Source: CAZVAO01 sp964625175 (GTDB lineage: Bacteria; Bacillota; UBA994; PWPR01). From it: a stretch of DNA of 37,668 bases. The DNA lies in NCBI GenBank assembly GCA_964625175.1, contig CAZVAO010000008.1, positions 1 to 37,668 of the forward strand, given 5' to 3'. Below the pieces are notes generated by a model that saw only the letters and a program-made list of their open reading frames with translations, made no database searches and was not told the origin of the DNA. The translations under genes were made by a program, and so were the position numbers. Shown one piece after another: positions 1-7,494 of the stretch (its first letter is position 1; each line of letters begins with the position of its first letter).

Positions 1-183
1 TTAAATTAACCCTTTTTTAACCCTTTGGTTTTGCATAAAAACGTATTGATTATGTTCAATCCTGTTAAGAATTGTTTTAGAATCAACAGAATTGGACGTT
101 TTTGATACGTTTTGAACGTTTGAAGCGAATCCGGGGGAAGGATTTCCATCGCTTAATCGGGCAAAAAAGAATGTCATTGAATA

Positions 184-351
184 ATGAGAGATAAAATATA
201 TCATACAAGTAGCAATACAATGGATAAGCAAATGCATGAGGCAGGGATAGTGCCGCAAAACATAGCTAAAATCTATGAAGAGTATGTCAATGGTCTAGTC
301 GCTAATGCTAGAATTAAGATTTTACTTGATGGCAGTGCTCAGGGCCAATAA
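184..351 (+). CDS. Doubtful small ORF, 55 aa, unknown function
   Basis: This ORF runs from ATG at 184 to TAA at 349 and encodes a mostly hydrophilic, helix-prone peptide ending in ..LLDGSAQGQ. I do not recognise it. No ribosome binding site precedes the ATG, and the frames just upstream (about 50-180) hold other short open stretches broken by stops, so this may be the tail of a decayed gene. A good rho-independent terminator lies 58 nt downstream, which suggests that a rightward transcript ends here. A 258-nt minus-strand frame also covers the area but looks no more convincing. Confidence 0.25.
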   Translation: MRDKIYHTSSNTMDKQMHEAGIVPQNIAKIYEEYVNGLVANARIKILLDGSAQGQ

Positions 352-409
352 AGCTGAGTAAGCACATGGAATTAATTTTTATAAGCTATTTAATGGGATA
401 GAAATACAA

Positions 410-448
410 ATGAGTTTCGGGAGTATCATCCGAAACTCATTTTTTTTG
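410..448 (+). terminator. Rho-independent terminator
   Basis: An 11-bp perfect stem (ATGAGTTTCGG paired with CCGAAACTCAT) with a 9-nt loop is followed by a run of eight T. It would end rightward transcription coming from the window edge. Confidence 0.8.
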
Positions 449-780
449 CTTATCTATGACAACATTCTACGCAATCAATTTGCTAAAATCATTCGGATTG
501 ACGCAAAGTAGAATGGTAGCACTCTGACGCACGCGCTTTGCGTTAGGGATTATCACTAAATTCCCTGTGAGCAATCTTTGCAAGGCCATTACTTGTAAAT
601 AGACGTAAACGGGTTTATGATTAAAGCACGAATACTCGGAAAAGCTATAAAAATGATTCTTGATGAATGCTGTTGGCGTAGTGATTTTCAAATTCGAAAG
701 ACGAATTTACTCATGTGCGGATATTGATTACTACAATTAGGCTAGAGAAGGATCCTGTAGCGAGCAAGAAGGGAGTCGAA
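449..780. other. Intergenic stretch, no supported gene
   Basis: About 330 bases lie between the terminator and the S41 lipoprotein gene. A minus-strand frame of 74 codons (467-691) is open, but it has no ribosome binding site, no recognisable motif and no conserved neighbour, so I do not call it. The last 20 bases hold the ribosome binding site of the next gene (AAGGGAG before the ATG at 781). Confidence 0.4.
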
Positions 781-2088
781 ATGAAACGCTATATCGTACT
801 ATTAATCCTTTGTATGGTGATTTTTAGCAGTTGTCAGAATTCAAGTACTGTTCAAGAACCAGTTTCGGACATGCAAAGTGATTTCGCTGATTTATATGAC
901 TTAATCGTCACAAGGCATCCTGATGTCTATGCCTATACGAGTGAAGTGGATTTTGCAGCAACTTATGATGAACTCATGGAAGAGATCGATGAAGATCTCG
1001 GCTTTCTAGATTTCTATCGCCTCTGTGTGCGATTGGGGGCTCTTATTGGGGATGGTCATGTCTGGGTTGGCATGTCCAATGCGGATATTCGAGCATTTGA
1101 AACAGACGCCAAACTCTTCCCTGGGATTATTCGCGTTATTGATGGCAAATACTATCTAACGGCACGGTTAGATGGTGGGAGCGAAGGTATCGGTGCTGAA
1201 ATCTTAGGAATCAATAATCGTTCGATTCAAGACATAAGAGACAGTCTGATGAAGTGCTTGACCTCAGATGGCAACCAAGCGGCCCCAAAAGATTATATGT
1301 TGTTTGAGCGGGGTTTGTTCTCCAAGTATTACAGTTTATATCTTAGTTCGGACCAGTCTAAGTATACCTTAGAGCTCGACGGCGATGACGGTCTCACTAT
1401 GTTAACGATTGAAGGGGTGTCGCTTACAGAACTGCGTGCGCATATCAATCAGAATCAAGCACCAGCGTATCAATATGAATTGCTAGCTGGGGATATTGCC
1501 TACCTTCAAATCGGGTCCTTTGCCTTTTATGGTGCTTCTGAAGGACGATCCTTTAAGCGGTTTATTGATCAGACCTTTGAAGAAATTAACGAATTCGGAG
1601 TGCCTAATTTAATTATAGATGTTCGGGGTAATGGGGGCGGAGACCCCTATGCATGTGTAGCGGTCTTAAATTATATTATGCCAGAAGATTATACCTATTT
1701 TGATCAGAGTATGGGGTATCCTGATCTTAACCATTCAATAGAGATCTACGATGATAGATATGGCGGAAATGTATTTATACTTCAAGATGAGGGCACATTC
1801 TCATCAACCGGCCATTTCTTAAGTCTAGTGAAGGATCATGAAGCTGCAATTCTAGTCGGACAGCCATCGGGGGCGACTTATACGTGTAATGATAATAGCC
1901 AAGCGTTCACATTGGATCACACGAAAATCAGAATCAATTTACCGACTCAAACTTACACAACGACCGCACAGAACCTTGAAAAAGGGAGAGGTATAGCCTC
2001 AGACTTTGTAGTTGATAAAAACTTAGAGGATATTCTTAATGGGGAGGATACCGCCTTGGAATATTGCCTTAGTTTAATTCGGAAGTGA
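781..2088 (+). CDS. S41-family peptidase-like lipoprotein
   Basis: The protein has 435 aa. The start at ATG 781 is preferred over an in-frame start at 715 because AAGGGAG precedes it and because the protein then begins with a lipoprotein signal (MKRY, hydrophobic core, FSSC with Cys18 as the lipidation site). The C-terminal half has the look of the S41 (C-terminal-processing/tricorn core) fold: a strand ending in DVRGNGGG (residues 280-287) and, about 55 residues on, FSSTGHF (340-346), where S41 enzymes place the catalytic serine. No PDZ domain is obvious; the N-terminal 200 residues resemble the helical lead-in of non-CtpA S41 proteins. It is probably anchored outside the cytoplasmic membrane. 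The substrate is unknown, and I cannot confirm the general base from sequence alone. It appears to be a single-gene unit. Confidence 0.8.
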   Translation: MKRYIVLLILCMVIFSSCQNSSTVQEPVSDMQSDFADLYDLIVTRHPDVYAYTSEVDFAATYDELMEEIDEDLGFLDFYRLCVRLGALIGDGHVWVGMSNADIRAFETDAKLFPGIIRVIDGKYYLTARLDGGSEGIGAEILGINNRSIQDIRDSLMKCLTSDGNQAAPKDYMLFERGLFSKYYSLYLSSDQSKYTLELDGDDGLTMLTIEGVSLTELRAHINQNQAPAYQYELLAGDIAYLQIGSFAFYGASEGRSFKRFIDQTFEEINEFGVPNLIIDVRGNGGGDPYACVAVLNYIMPEDYTYFDQSMGYPDLNHSIEIYDDRYGGNVFILQDEGTFSSTGHFLSLVKDHEAAILVGQPSGATYTCNDNSQAFTLDHTKIRINLPTQTYTTTAQNLEKGRGIASDFVVDKNLEDILNGEDTALEYCLSLIRK

Positions 2089-2281
2089 TTATTAAATTTA
2101 ATGTTATGAATGAGTGGTGCGAAAGGTTTAGCTGTAATTAGGTCCTTATATGATGAACAGAGCGCATTCTTCACGTGCTAAAATACCTTAAGAAACGGTA
2201 TTCCAACGCCATTAATGCTACAAGGATAAAAAGCCTGCGTAGCCAAATAACCTATAAGCTTGATTGGAGAGTGATTGTCGA

Positions 2282-3241
2282 ATGGTTAGGGAAGTGTGCA
2301 ACTATTTAAATGCGGATCTTTTGAGGTTTCTCCTATCTGGAGATGTCGCAATTCAGTATCAAACGCGCAAGGCTTTTAGTAAGGTGAGTAAAATAGCCTT
2401 AAGAAAATTGCAAAAACGCATAGCCACTGAAGGATGGGGGGCACAATTTTTAGCTGCCAGAGGAACGAACGGGCATTGGGGAATGCGGTTTTATCAGCCT
2501 AAGTGGACGAGTACCCACTACACCTTGTTGGATCTTAAAAATATTGGTTTAGCGCAGAGTAATCAAGCTGTGAAAGAAACCATCGCGATGATTTTAGATC
2601 AATCTAAGGGGATTGATGGTGGAATTAATCCCTCAGGGTCGGTTAATAATAGCGACGTTTGTATCAACGGTATGTTCTTGAATTACGCCTGTTATTTTGG
2701 GGCAGATCAGGAAAAACTAAAAACGGTGATCGATTATATGATTGCGCAACTTATGCCTGACGGGGGTTTCAATTGTCGAAAGAACCGGTCGGGGGCTGTC
2801 CACAGTTCACTCCACTCCACCATCAGCGTACTTGAAGGTTTCTTGGAATATCGCCGCAATGGCTATGGCTATCGATTAGCGGAAATCCAAGAATTAGAAA
2901 AAAGCTCGATCGAGTTTCTACTTAGGCATCGCCTCTATCAGTCGGACCACACAGGGAAAACGATTGATCGCCGCATGGTGATGCTCTCGTATCCAGGACG
3001 GTGGCGCTACGATATTTTGCGGTGCTTGGATTATCTGCAGGATGCGGACGTGCCTTACGATGAGCGGATGAGTGATGCTATAGAGATTCTTATAAAGAAA
3101 CGCCGTAAGAACGGGCGCTGGCCTGTGCAACAGAAGCATGTGGGGGCTGTGCATTTTGACATGGAGAAAACAGGATCGGATAGCCGCTGGAATACCCTGC
3201 GCGCGCTGCGTGTTTTGCAGAAATACGGTCAGGAAATTTGA
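2282..3241 (+). CDS. Alpha/alpha-toroid (prenyltransferase/squalene cyclase-like) repeat protein
   Basis: The protein has 319 aa. ATG 2282 is preferred to an upstream in-frame TTG (2264) because GGAGAG sits 10 nt before it and overlaps the TTG region. Repeating segments such as NGHWGMRF..KWTSTHYTLLDL, DGGINPSG, PDGGFNCR and NGRWPVQ resemble the repeats of the terpenoid cyclase/protein prenyltransferase toroid superfamily. I see neither the DxDD acid of squalene-hopene cyclases nor a clear zinc site of protein prenyltransferases, so an enzymatic activity is not shown. No signal peptide or membrane segment is visible, so it is probably cytoplasmic. It stands alone, convergent with the selenoprotein gene. 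Bacterial proteins of this type are usually annotated as hypothetical. Confidence 0.65.
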   Translation: MVREVCNYLNADLLRFLLSGDVAIQYQTRKAFSKVSKIALRKLQKRIATEGWGAQFLAARGTNGHWGMRFYQPKWTSTHYTLLDLKNIGLAQSNQAVKETIAMILDQSKGIDGGINPSGSVNNSDVCINGMFLNYACYFGADQEKLKTVIDYMIAQLMPDGGFNCRKNRSGAVHSSLHSTISVLEGFLEYRRNGYGYRLAEIQELEKSSIEFLLRHRLYQSDHTGKTIDRRMVMLSYPGRWRYDILRCLDYLQDADVPYDERMSDAIEILIKKRRKNGRWPVQQKHVGAVHFDMEKTGSDSRWNTLRALRVLQKYGQEI

Positions 3242-3384
3242 AATTCAGCGGTTGCTTCTATGATGCTACGGAAAATGTTTTATCAGTTCCTGTTCATAAC
3301 CCTTTTTAGCAATGGTTCAACAACACTGTGGGGAGGATTCCTTTGATTATGCCTTACTTGAAGTTGCCGATAAAAATGCGCAAA

Positions 3385-3426
3385 GAAAAAACACCAATCA
3401 AGTTCTGACTGGTGTTCGTCTTTTTT
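3385..3426. terminator. Bidirectional terminator between convergent genes
   Basis: The stem is ACACCAATCA (3391-3400) paired with TGACTGGTGT (3406-3415), with one mismatch and loop AGTTC. On the minus strand it is followed by TTTTTTC, on the plus strand by CGTCTTTTTT. It can serve the selenoprotein gene (minus) and the toroid protein gene (plus). Confidence 0.8.
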
Positions 3427-3434
3427 ATAGAATA

Positions 3435-3776
3435 CTATTTTGTGTCAACTTCAAATTGATGCTGACAGTTAGGGCAGGTTACGCGAATGGTCCCTTTGTT
3501 TTTAGGTACACGCAACCGTGTCTGACAGTTGGGGCAATCATCTATGGTGTAGTCTATGAGACTATTAAGCTTTGCAAGATCTAAACCGACAAAGGCCTCG
3601 CCATTAACAATAAAGGCGGGAACGCCGCGCATTTTATGAGCAATCAATGTTTGGCGAGCAGTTGGGTCCGATTGGATATTATGCTCTGTAAATTTGTAAC
3701 CATTTTGCTTGAGATACTCCCGAGCTGTGTGGCAATGAGGTCAAGTGTTACTTGAAAAGAATTCGATATTTGTCAT
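3435..3776 (-). CDS. Glutaredoxin-like selenoprotein with C-terminal zinc ribbon (UGA = Sec12)
   Basis: Reading from ATG at 3776 to TAG at 3435 gives 113 residues if the single in-frame UGA (3743-3741) is decoded as selenocysteine. The UGA falls at residue 12 in ..FFSSNT-U-PHC-HTAREYL.., exactly where glutaredoxins and NrdH proteins carry the first Cys of CPxC; the resolving Cys is residue 15. The fold continues with GVPAFIVNGE (cis-Pro53) and a closing helix, ending near residue 77. Residues 81-104 form two CPNC knuckles, a zinc ribbon. The ribosome binding site TAGGAGTGA lies 5 nt before the ATG. A stop-aware gene caller would see only the fragment 3435-3647. The family resembles the bacterial 'Uxx-star' glutaredoxin-like selenoproteins, probably a thiol/selenol oxidoreductase; the partner is unknown. 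The alternatives are a pseudogene or a sequencing error, which I think are unlikely because the frame is intact on both sides. Confidence 0.85.
3707..3725 (-). promoter_or_regulatory. Candidate bacterial SECIS hairpin
   Basis: In the mRNA, 15 nt after the UGA, GCUCGGGAGUAUCUCAAGC can fold: GCU/AGC, a C-A mismatch, then GGGA/UCUC (one G-U pair), closing a GUA loop (AGUAU if the top A-U pair opens). Bacterial SECIS elements lie inside the coding region just downstream of UGA and typically show G or GU in the apical loop for SelB. The fold was derived by hand, with no energy calculation. Confidence 0.5.
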
Positions 3777-3924
3777 GATGTCACTCCTACTTTTTACTAG
3801 TAACGGTTAAAGAAGCACCGTCTATTTCTATCATACCATCTTTGTCAAGGGCCTAAATATCTGTGTCTTTGTGATGGATTATGATATGATAAGAAAAAAG
3901 AGATTATGAGAGTAGGGAAGTTAT

Positions 3925-5091
3925 ATGAAGCGTGCTAATCGTTTGAATTGTGTAGATTTTTCTGCGACGATTGAATTGAGTGACCGCGTTCGGCAACTAC
4001 GTGCTGAGGGTCACGATATTATCAGTATGGCCAATGCCCGTCCCGATTTCGCAACACCTGAAATTATTAGTGAAGCCGCTATTGCAGCTTTAAGGATTCC
4101 ACATACCTATACAACCTACACCGCCTCGCGAGGCTTACTCGAATTACGTGAGGTCATCGCCAATAAACTCCAGGCAGAAAATAGCGTGACGTATGATCCT
4201 GACACAGAGGTTTTAATTACGGCAGGTGAACGCGAGGGTTTGTTCTTAGCGCTCCAAGCGTTTATTAATCCCGGAGACGAGGTGCTTGTTTTGGATCCGG
4301 GCTGGGTCACCTACGCTGCGGCCATTCGTTTGGCGGGTGGAATACCGGTTTCAGTTCCACTGCGCCGTGTGAACAACTATCACCCAGATCCACAGGAACT
4401 TAAAGCGGCGATTACCGCGCGCACAAAAGCGTTTGTGTTTAATTCCCCTAATAATCCAACGGGTGCCGTTTTTACACGTGAAGAGTTAATGGCTGTTGCT
4501 GAATTAGCCATCGAGCATGATTTCTTGGTAATAACCGATGAGATCTATGAACATTTTATTTATAGTGACGCACCCCACATTAGTATTGCCACCTTGCCAG
4601 GTATGTGGGAGCGAACCATTACGACCAACTCGACTTCGAAAGGGTGGGCCATGACGGGGTGGCGGATTGGTTATGCGGCCGCGCCACCGGATATGATTGA
4701 GGCTATGCTCCTCATCCATCAGCACCTCATTTCCTCCCCTTGTGCTTTTGCCCAGAAAGGGGCGGTTAAAGCCTTTACGGAAGCACAGGAAAATGTGCAG
4801 GTGATGATGCAATCCTATCGGCGGCGGCGTGATCTGCTTCATCACGAATTGCAGCAGTATCCTAAGATTCAATGCCTTCTGCCAGAGGGTGCTTGTTTCT
4901 TCTTTCCGTATTTCGGCGAGATTGATGACGTGCAATTAGCTTATCGCTTTCTGGAGGAAGCTAAGTTGGCCTTAACGCCGGGGTCCGCTTTTGGTCCCCA
5001 GGGCAAAGGGTGTCTCCGCATCTCCTTTGCGGGGGTTTCAGAGGATTTGATTCAAGAGGTCGGGAGAAGATTGAGGTCAGTGACGATATGA
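3925..5091 (+). CDS. PLP-dependent class I/II aminotransferase
   Basis: This 388-aa fold-type I aminotransferase has the usual family length. The PLP-binding Lys is K239 in STSKGWAMTGWRIGY. Other landmarks are FNSPNNPTGAVF (the Asn that contacts PLP), ITDEIYEHF (Asp for the pyridine nitrogen) and GCLRISFA near the C-terminus (Arg for the substrate carboxylate). It resembles the aspartate/aromatic/PatA group. With the DapH/DapL-like genes about 6.5 kb away, the N-acetyl-diaminopimelate transamination step is a possible job, but it is not linked in an operon and the substrate cannot be read from sequence. ATG 3925 follows AGTAGGGA. The stop overlaps the start of the next gene (ATGA), so the two are translationally coupled. 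Confidence 0.85.
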   Translation: MKRANRLNCVDFSATIELSDRVRQLRAEGHDIISMANARPDFATPEIISEAAIAALRIPHTYTTYTASRGLLELREVIANKLQAENSVTYDPDTEVLITAGEREGLFLALQAFINPGDEVLVLDPGWVTYAAAIRLAGGIPVSVPLRRVNNYHPDPQELKAAITARTKAFVFNSPNNPTGAVFTREELMAVAELAIEHDFLVITDEIYEHFIYSDAPHISIATLPGMWERTITTNSTSKGWAMTGWRIGYAAAPPDMIEAMLLIHQHLISSPCAFAQKGAVKAFTEAQENVQVMMQSYRRRRDLLHHELQQYPKIQCLLPEGACFFFPYFGEIDDVQLAYRFLEEAKLALTPGSAFGPQGKGCLRISFAGVSEDLIQEVGRRLRSVTI

Positions 5092-5420
5092 AACGTTCAT
5101 CGAAGCAATTATTACTAGTGGTTGGCTTGGTTGTTGTCTTTGTCAGCCTATCTCCGTTCATCGTTGCGGTTCCCATGGTTCAAGAAGATAAAATGGAGAG
5201 TGGGTTATCTGAAATTTGGTTTGGGGTTCCATTTCGCTTTATGAAGCAAGAGGTGACCTTAACACCACCAGACGAAGCCTATCCGGTTTATGTGAGAGCT
5301 AATCCAAGATATGTGGTAAACGAGTACATAAATAGTAATTATATCGCCTCAATATTTGTTTTATTATTGCCAGCATTATCTCTATATATTTTGCTGCAGA
5401 AAGATAAGAACTCAATATAA
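5088..5420 (+). CDS. Small two-TM membrane protein, unknown function
   Basis: The protein has 110 aa. The start ATG at 5088 overlaps the aminotransferase stop (ATGA), with GAGGT upstream; an in-frame ATG at 5010 lies inside the aminotransferase gene and is unlikely. An N-terminal hydrophobic helix (about residues 7-29), an external-looking middle with Pro-rich and aromatic residues (LTPPDEAYPVYVRANP) and a second helix (about 87-104) suggest a two-span protein with a short tail. I recognise no family. Coupling to the aminotransferase suggests co-expression but gives no function. Confidence 0.6.
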   Translation: MKRSSKQLLLVVGLVVVFVSLSPFIVAVPMVQEDKMESGLSEIWFGVPFRFMKQEVTLTPPDEAYPVYVRANPRYVVNEYINSNYIASIFVLLLPALSLYILLQKDKNSI

Positions 5421-5530
5421 AAGGGTGATTTATTTAAGCATAAAATGTCTGCAAGGCATCAACTATTAGCTGTTGCCTGAGTGATGTGCAGAGAAGTATT
5501 CAAGTGAATTCCTGAAAGAGTGGATCGAAA

Positions 5531-6376
5531 ATGAAGCTGACGGTTTATGATAATTTTGAAAGGTTTAGGGAGAGGGCACTGCCTTTTCTAGAGCATAGTC
5601 CAATCAACAACAATCTTATGATTGGAATCATTCTCAATATTGAGCGATATAGAGAAATTGCTCCGTTTACAGCCATAGTAGAGGACGCGGGGGAAGTTTT
5701 TTTGGTGATTTTACGGACGCCACCTCATCGGATTATGTTGGCAGGGGAAGGTAGGCAGACGGAAGCGGTAAGATTATTGGTTGATTATTGCGAACGACAT
5801 CAGTATTCTCTACCGGGTGTCATCGGACCTAAGCCTGTTGCTGAGTGTTTGGCAAAGCAGTGGGCCGAACGATTTGGCCAACTGACTGACTTATATGCGC
5901 ATCTGCGGGTTTTGGCTTTACATGAAGTGCTGTGGAGCGGAGATACTGAGGGTGTTATGCGGCAGGCTAGCGAGTCTGATCTGGATTTGTTGGAGGAATG
6001 GACTGAGGCCTACCGCACTGAATTGAGATATAAAATCAATTTGACCGATGCACGCACCTGGGCAGAAGATGAAGTTCGGCACGGACAGCTCTTTTTCTGG
6101 GAAGTGGATGGGGTGCCGGTAACGATGGGCGTTAAGGAACCACCTTCCCGTGGAGGTGTATGTGTTGGCTCAATATATACGACTCCGCAGTTTCGCAAAC
6201 AGGGTTACGCAACGGCTTTAGTTGCTGCTTTAAGTACCGCTATTCTCAGTGTGGGTAGCCGCTACTGTATGCTTTTTGCTGATTGTACCAACACTACAGC
6301 TATCGGTATATACCAAAAAATTGGCTATAGACATATCGGTGACTTCCAGGAAATTGACTTCATCCTCACCGAATAA
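5531..6376 (+). CDS. GNAT-family N-acetyltransferase, two-domain
   Basis: The protein has 281 aa. The C-terminal half (about 150-281) is a GNAT domain: VGSIYTTPQFRKQGYATALVAAL holds motif A with the acetyl-CoA pyrophosphate loop (RKQGYA), followed by CMLFADCTNTTAIGIYQKIGYRHIGDF (motif B, the usual N-x-x-x-x-x-Y-x-x-x-G-F/Y pattern). The N-terminal half (1-145) is a diverged domain as in larger GNATs of Bacillota that pair a degenerate and an active copy. The substrate is unknown. The start ATG 5531 is preceded by a weak GAGTGG. The gene is followed 10 nt later by the first REP-like hairpin. Confidence 0.8.
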   Translation: MKLTVYDNFERFRERALPFLEHSPINNNLMIGIILNIERYREIAPFTAIVEDAGEVFLVILRTPPHRIMLAGEGRQTEAVRLLVDYCERHQYSLPGVIGPKPVAECLAKQWAERFGQLTDLYAHLRVLALHEVLWSGDTEGVMRQASESDLDLLEEWTEAYRTELRYKINLTDARTWAEDEVRHGQLFFWEVDGVPVTMGVKEPPSRGGVCVGSIYTTPQFRKQGYATALVAALSTAILSVGSRYCMLFADCTNTTAIGIYQKIGYRHIGDFQEIDFILTE

Positions 6377-6386
6377 AATCTCCTAC

Positions 6387-6451
6387 CGATACAACGAAGC
6401 CTGCCCTCAGTGTATCAAAACAATACGCTGAGGGCAGGCTTCGTTGTATTG
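6387..6451. repeat. REP-like hairpin, copy 1
   Basis: The arms at 6389-6415 and 6423-6449 pair over 27 bp with a single G-U, around a 7-nt loop. The core is GCCTGCCCTCAG. There is no long T run after it, so it is not a typical terminator, though it lies just 3' of the GNAT gene and could slow 3' decay or end its transcript. Confidence 0.85.
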
Positions 6452-6500
6452 TTAATATGTAATTATATAGAAATAAATCCATAATATAAGTGGCAAAATA

Positions 6501-6509
6501 TGGTATAAT
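6501..6509 (+). promoter_or_regulatory. Extended -10 promoter for the RAYT gene
   Basis: TGGTATAAT is a perfect extended -10 (TGnTATAAT). No good -35 lies 17 nt upstream. It is placed about 50 nt before the ribosome binding site GGAGGTGA (6550-6557). Confidence 0.5.
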
Positions 6510-6561
6510 TAGTTAGGGATGTGTTGCATTAAAATGATTCGTTGCATTTGGAGGTGAGAAA

Positions 6562-7344
6562 ATAGTAAACAGAATCCGAAAAAAAAGTGCTTCAGGTTAT
6601 TATCATGTGATTATGGCCGGCAATAACAAGTCAAATATTTACGCAGATGAATACCAGAGGAATCTTCTGCTCAACGATCTCAAAACCTATGAAGCAAAGA
6701 AGATTCTCTATCCGATTTCTTGGTGTGTAATGAGCAATCATGTTCATATTGTGGTGAAGTCCGATTTCTGTGATTTAGTTGATTCCTTTCATCGCATGAA
6801 CACAAAATTTGCAAAAAGACAGCACCTGAGGTTGAAAACCAGTGGACGGGTTTTTCAAGCACCGTTTTGGAGTGAACCAATCGAAACCGATGATTACTTG
6901 GTGCGGGCGATTCGGTATGTTCATAATAATCCGGTAAAAGCGGGTTTGGTCAGCAACGCCGCCGAGTGGCCCTGGAGCAGTTACTTGGATTTCAGAGCCG
7001 ATGATCTCAGTAATGAGAAACAGTTTGCATACCAGATGATCGGGGGATCATGGCATCATTTCACACGCTTTCACGGGGATCGAGACCTGGGTTTCCGACC
7101 TTATGATACGAGTGATGATAGAAGGATGCTCAGAGATTTATTTACCACTGATATAATGGATGATATCTGTAGGCGATATAAAATATTGGAGTGGAACGGG
7201 GTCAACATTTCAAAAAATGCGGTGCGTGAAGCAGTTATTTGCCTTCGGGAAGAAAAGGACTTTCCGCAGCGTGAAATAGCTTCGCGACTTGGAATACCGC
7301 TTGGAAGAGTAAGCCGAATTATTACACTTTACGATGGACCGTGA
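6562..7344 (+). CDS. REP-associated tyrosine (Y1/HUH) transposase, RAYT
   Basis: About 260 aa. The conserved N-terminal strand (SASGYYHVIMAGNN) begins before the first in-frame ATG (6607), and GGAGGTGA at 6550-6557 points to a start at ATA 6562 or GTA 6565; no ATG, GTG or TTG is available there, since the upstream stop is at 6535. The HUH metal site is NHVHIVV and the nucleophilic Tyr lies in AIRYVHNNPVKAGLV. WPWSSY is another family mark. The C-terminus carries a helix-turn-helix-like segment (REIASRLGIPLGRVSRI), as in a subgroup of RAYTs. These enzymes nick single-stranded REP hairpins and are usually single-copy and domesticated. The flanking hairpins are the likely substrates. The missing canonical start may lower expression or mark early decay. 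Confidence 0.8.
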   Translation: MVNRIRKKSASGYYHVIMAGNNKSNIYADEYQRNLLLNDLKTYEAKKILYPISWCVMSNHVHIVVKSDFCDLVDSFHRMNTKFAKRQHLRLKTSGRVFQAPFWSEPIETDDYLVRAIRYVHNNPVKAGLVSNAAEWPWSSYLDFRADDLSNEKQFAYQMIGGSWHHFTRFHGDRDLGFRPYDTSDDRRMLRDLFTTDIMDDICRRYKILEWNGVNISKNAVREAVICLREEKDFPQREIASRLGIPLGRVSRIITLYDGP

Positions 7345-7388
7345 TGAGTCCAGAGATATCAATTCAACCATGCCGCAAAGAACTCGAG

Positions 7389-7453
7389 CGATACAAAGAA
7401 GCCTGCCCTCAGTGTACCGAAACGATACGCTGAGGGCAGGCTTTATTGTATCG
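7389..7453. repeat. REP-like hairpin, copy 2
   Basis: This is the same sequence as copy 1 with about seven substitutions. Some changes keep pairing or give G-U, but one pair in the lower stem is lost. It lies 44 nt after the transposase stop, between convergent genes. Confidence 0.85.
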
Positions 7454-7462
7454 AAATAGAAA

Positions 7463-7487
7463 ACCAACCGCCAGCGCGGCGATTGGT
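7463..7487 (-). terminator. Terminator of the radical SAM transcript
   Basis: On the minus strand ACCAA/TTGGT and CGCC/GGCG pair around a 5-nt loop with one mismatch, and TTTTCTATTT follows. It starts 8 nt after the stop of the radical SAM gene. Confidence 0.65.
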
Positions 7488-7494
7488 AGGCCTA

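Larger units (their letters stand above)
6387..7453 (+). mobile_element. RAYT transposase unit bounded by REP-like hairpins
   Basis: A Y1 transposase gene lies between two 65-nt inverted-repeat hairpins in the same orientation (6387-6451 and 7389-7453; about 58 of 65 positions identical by eye). This matches the idea of a REP-associated tyrosine transposase with its REP palindromes. The exact element ends and any target duplication cannot be set from one copy. Confidence 0.65.

Noticed and set aside
50..180. Plus-strand open stretch with an internal TGA near 113, which could suggest another Sec codon
   Set aside because: There is no start with a ribosome binding site, no redox motif around the TGA and no SECIS-like fold that I can see. 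More likely decayed or non-coding sequence.
1..258. Minus-strand 85-codon ORF at the window edge
   Set aside because: It has no ribosome binding site, an odd composition and no recognisable family, and it competes with short frames on the other strand.
3312..3584. Plus-strand 90-codon ORF
   Set aside because: It runs antisense through the terminator and the zinc-ribbon part of the selenoprotein gene and has no ribosome binding site or motif.
4504..4935. Minus-strand 143-codon ORF
   Set aside because: It lies fully inside the aminotransferase gene on the other strand, whose motifs are unambiguous.
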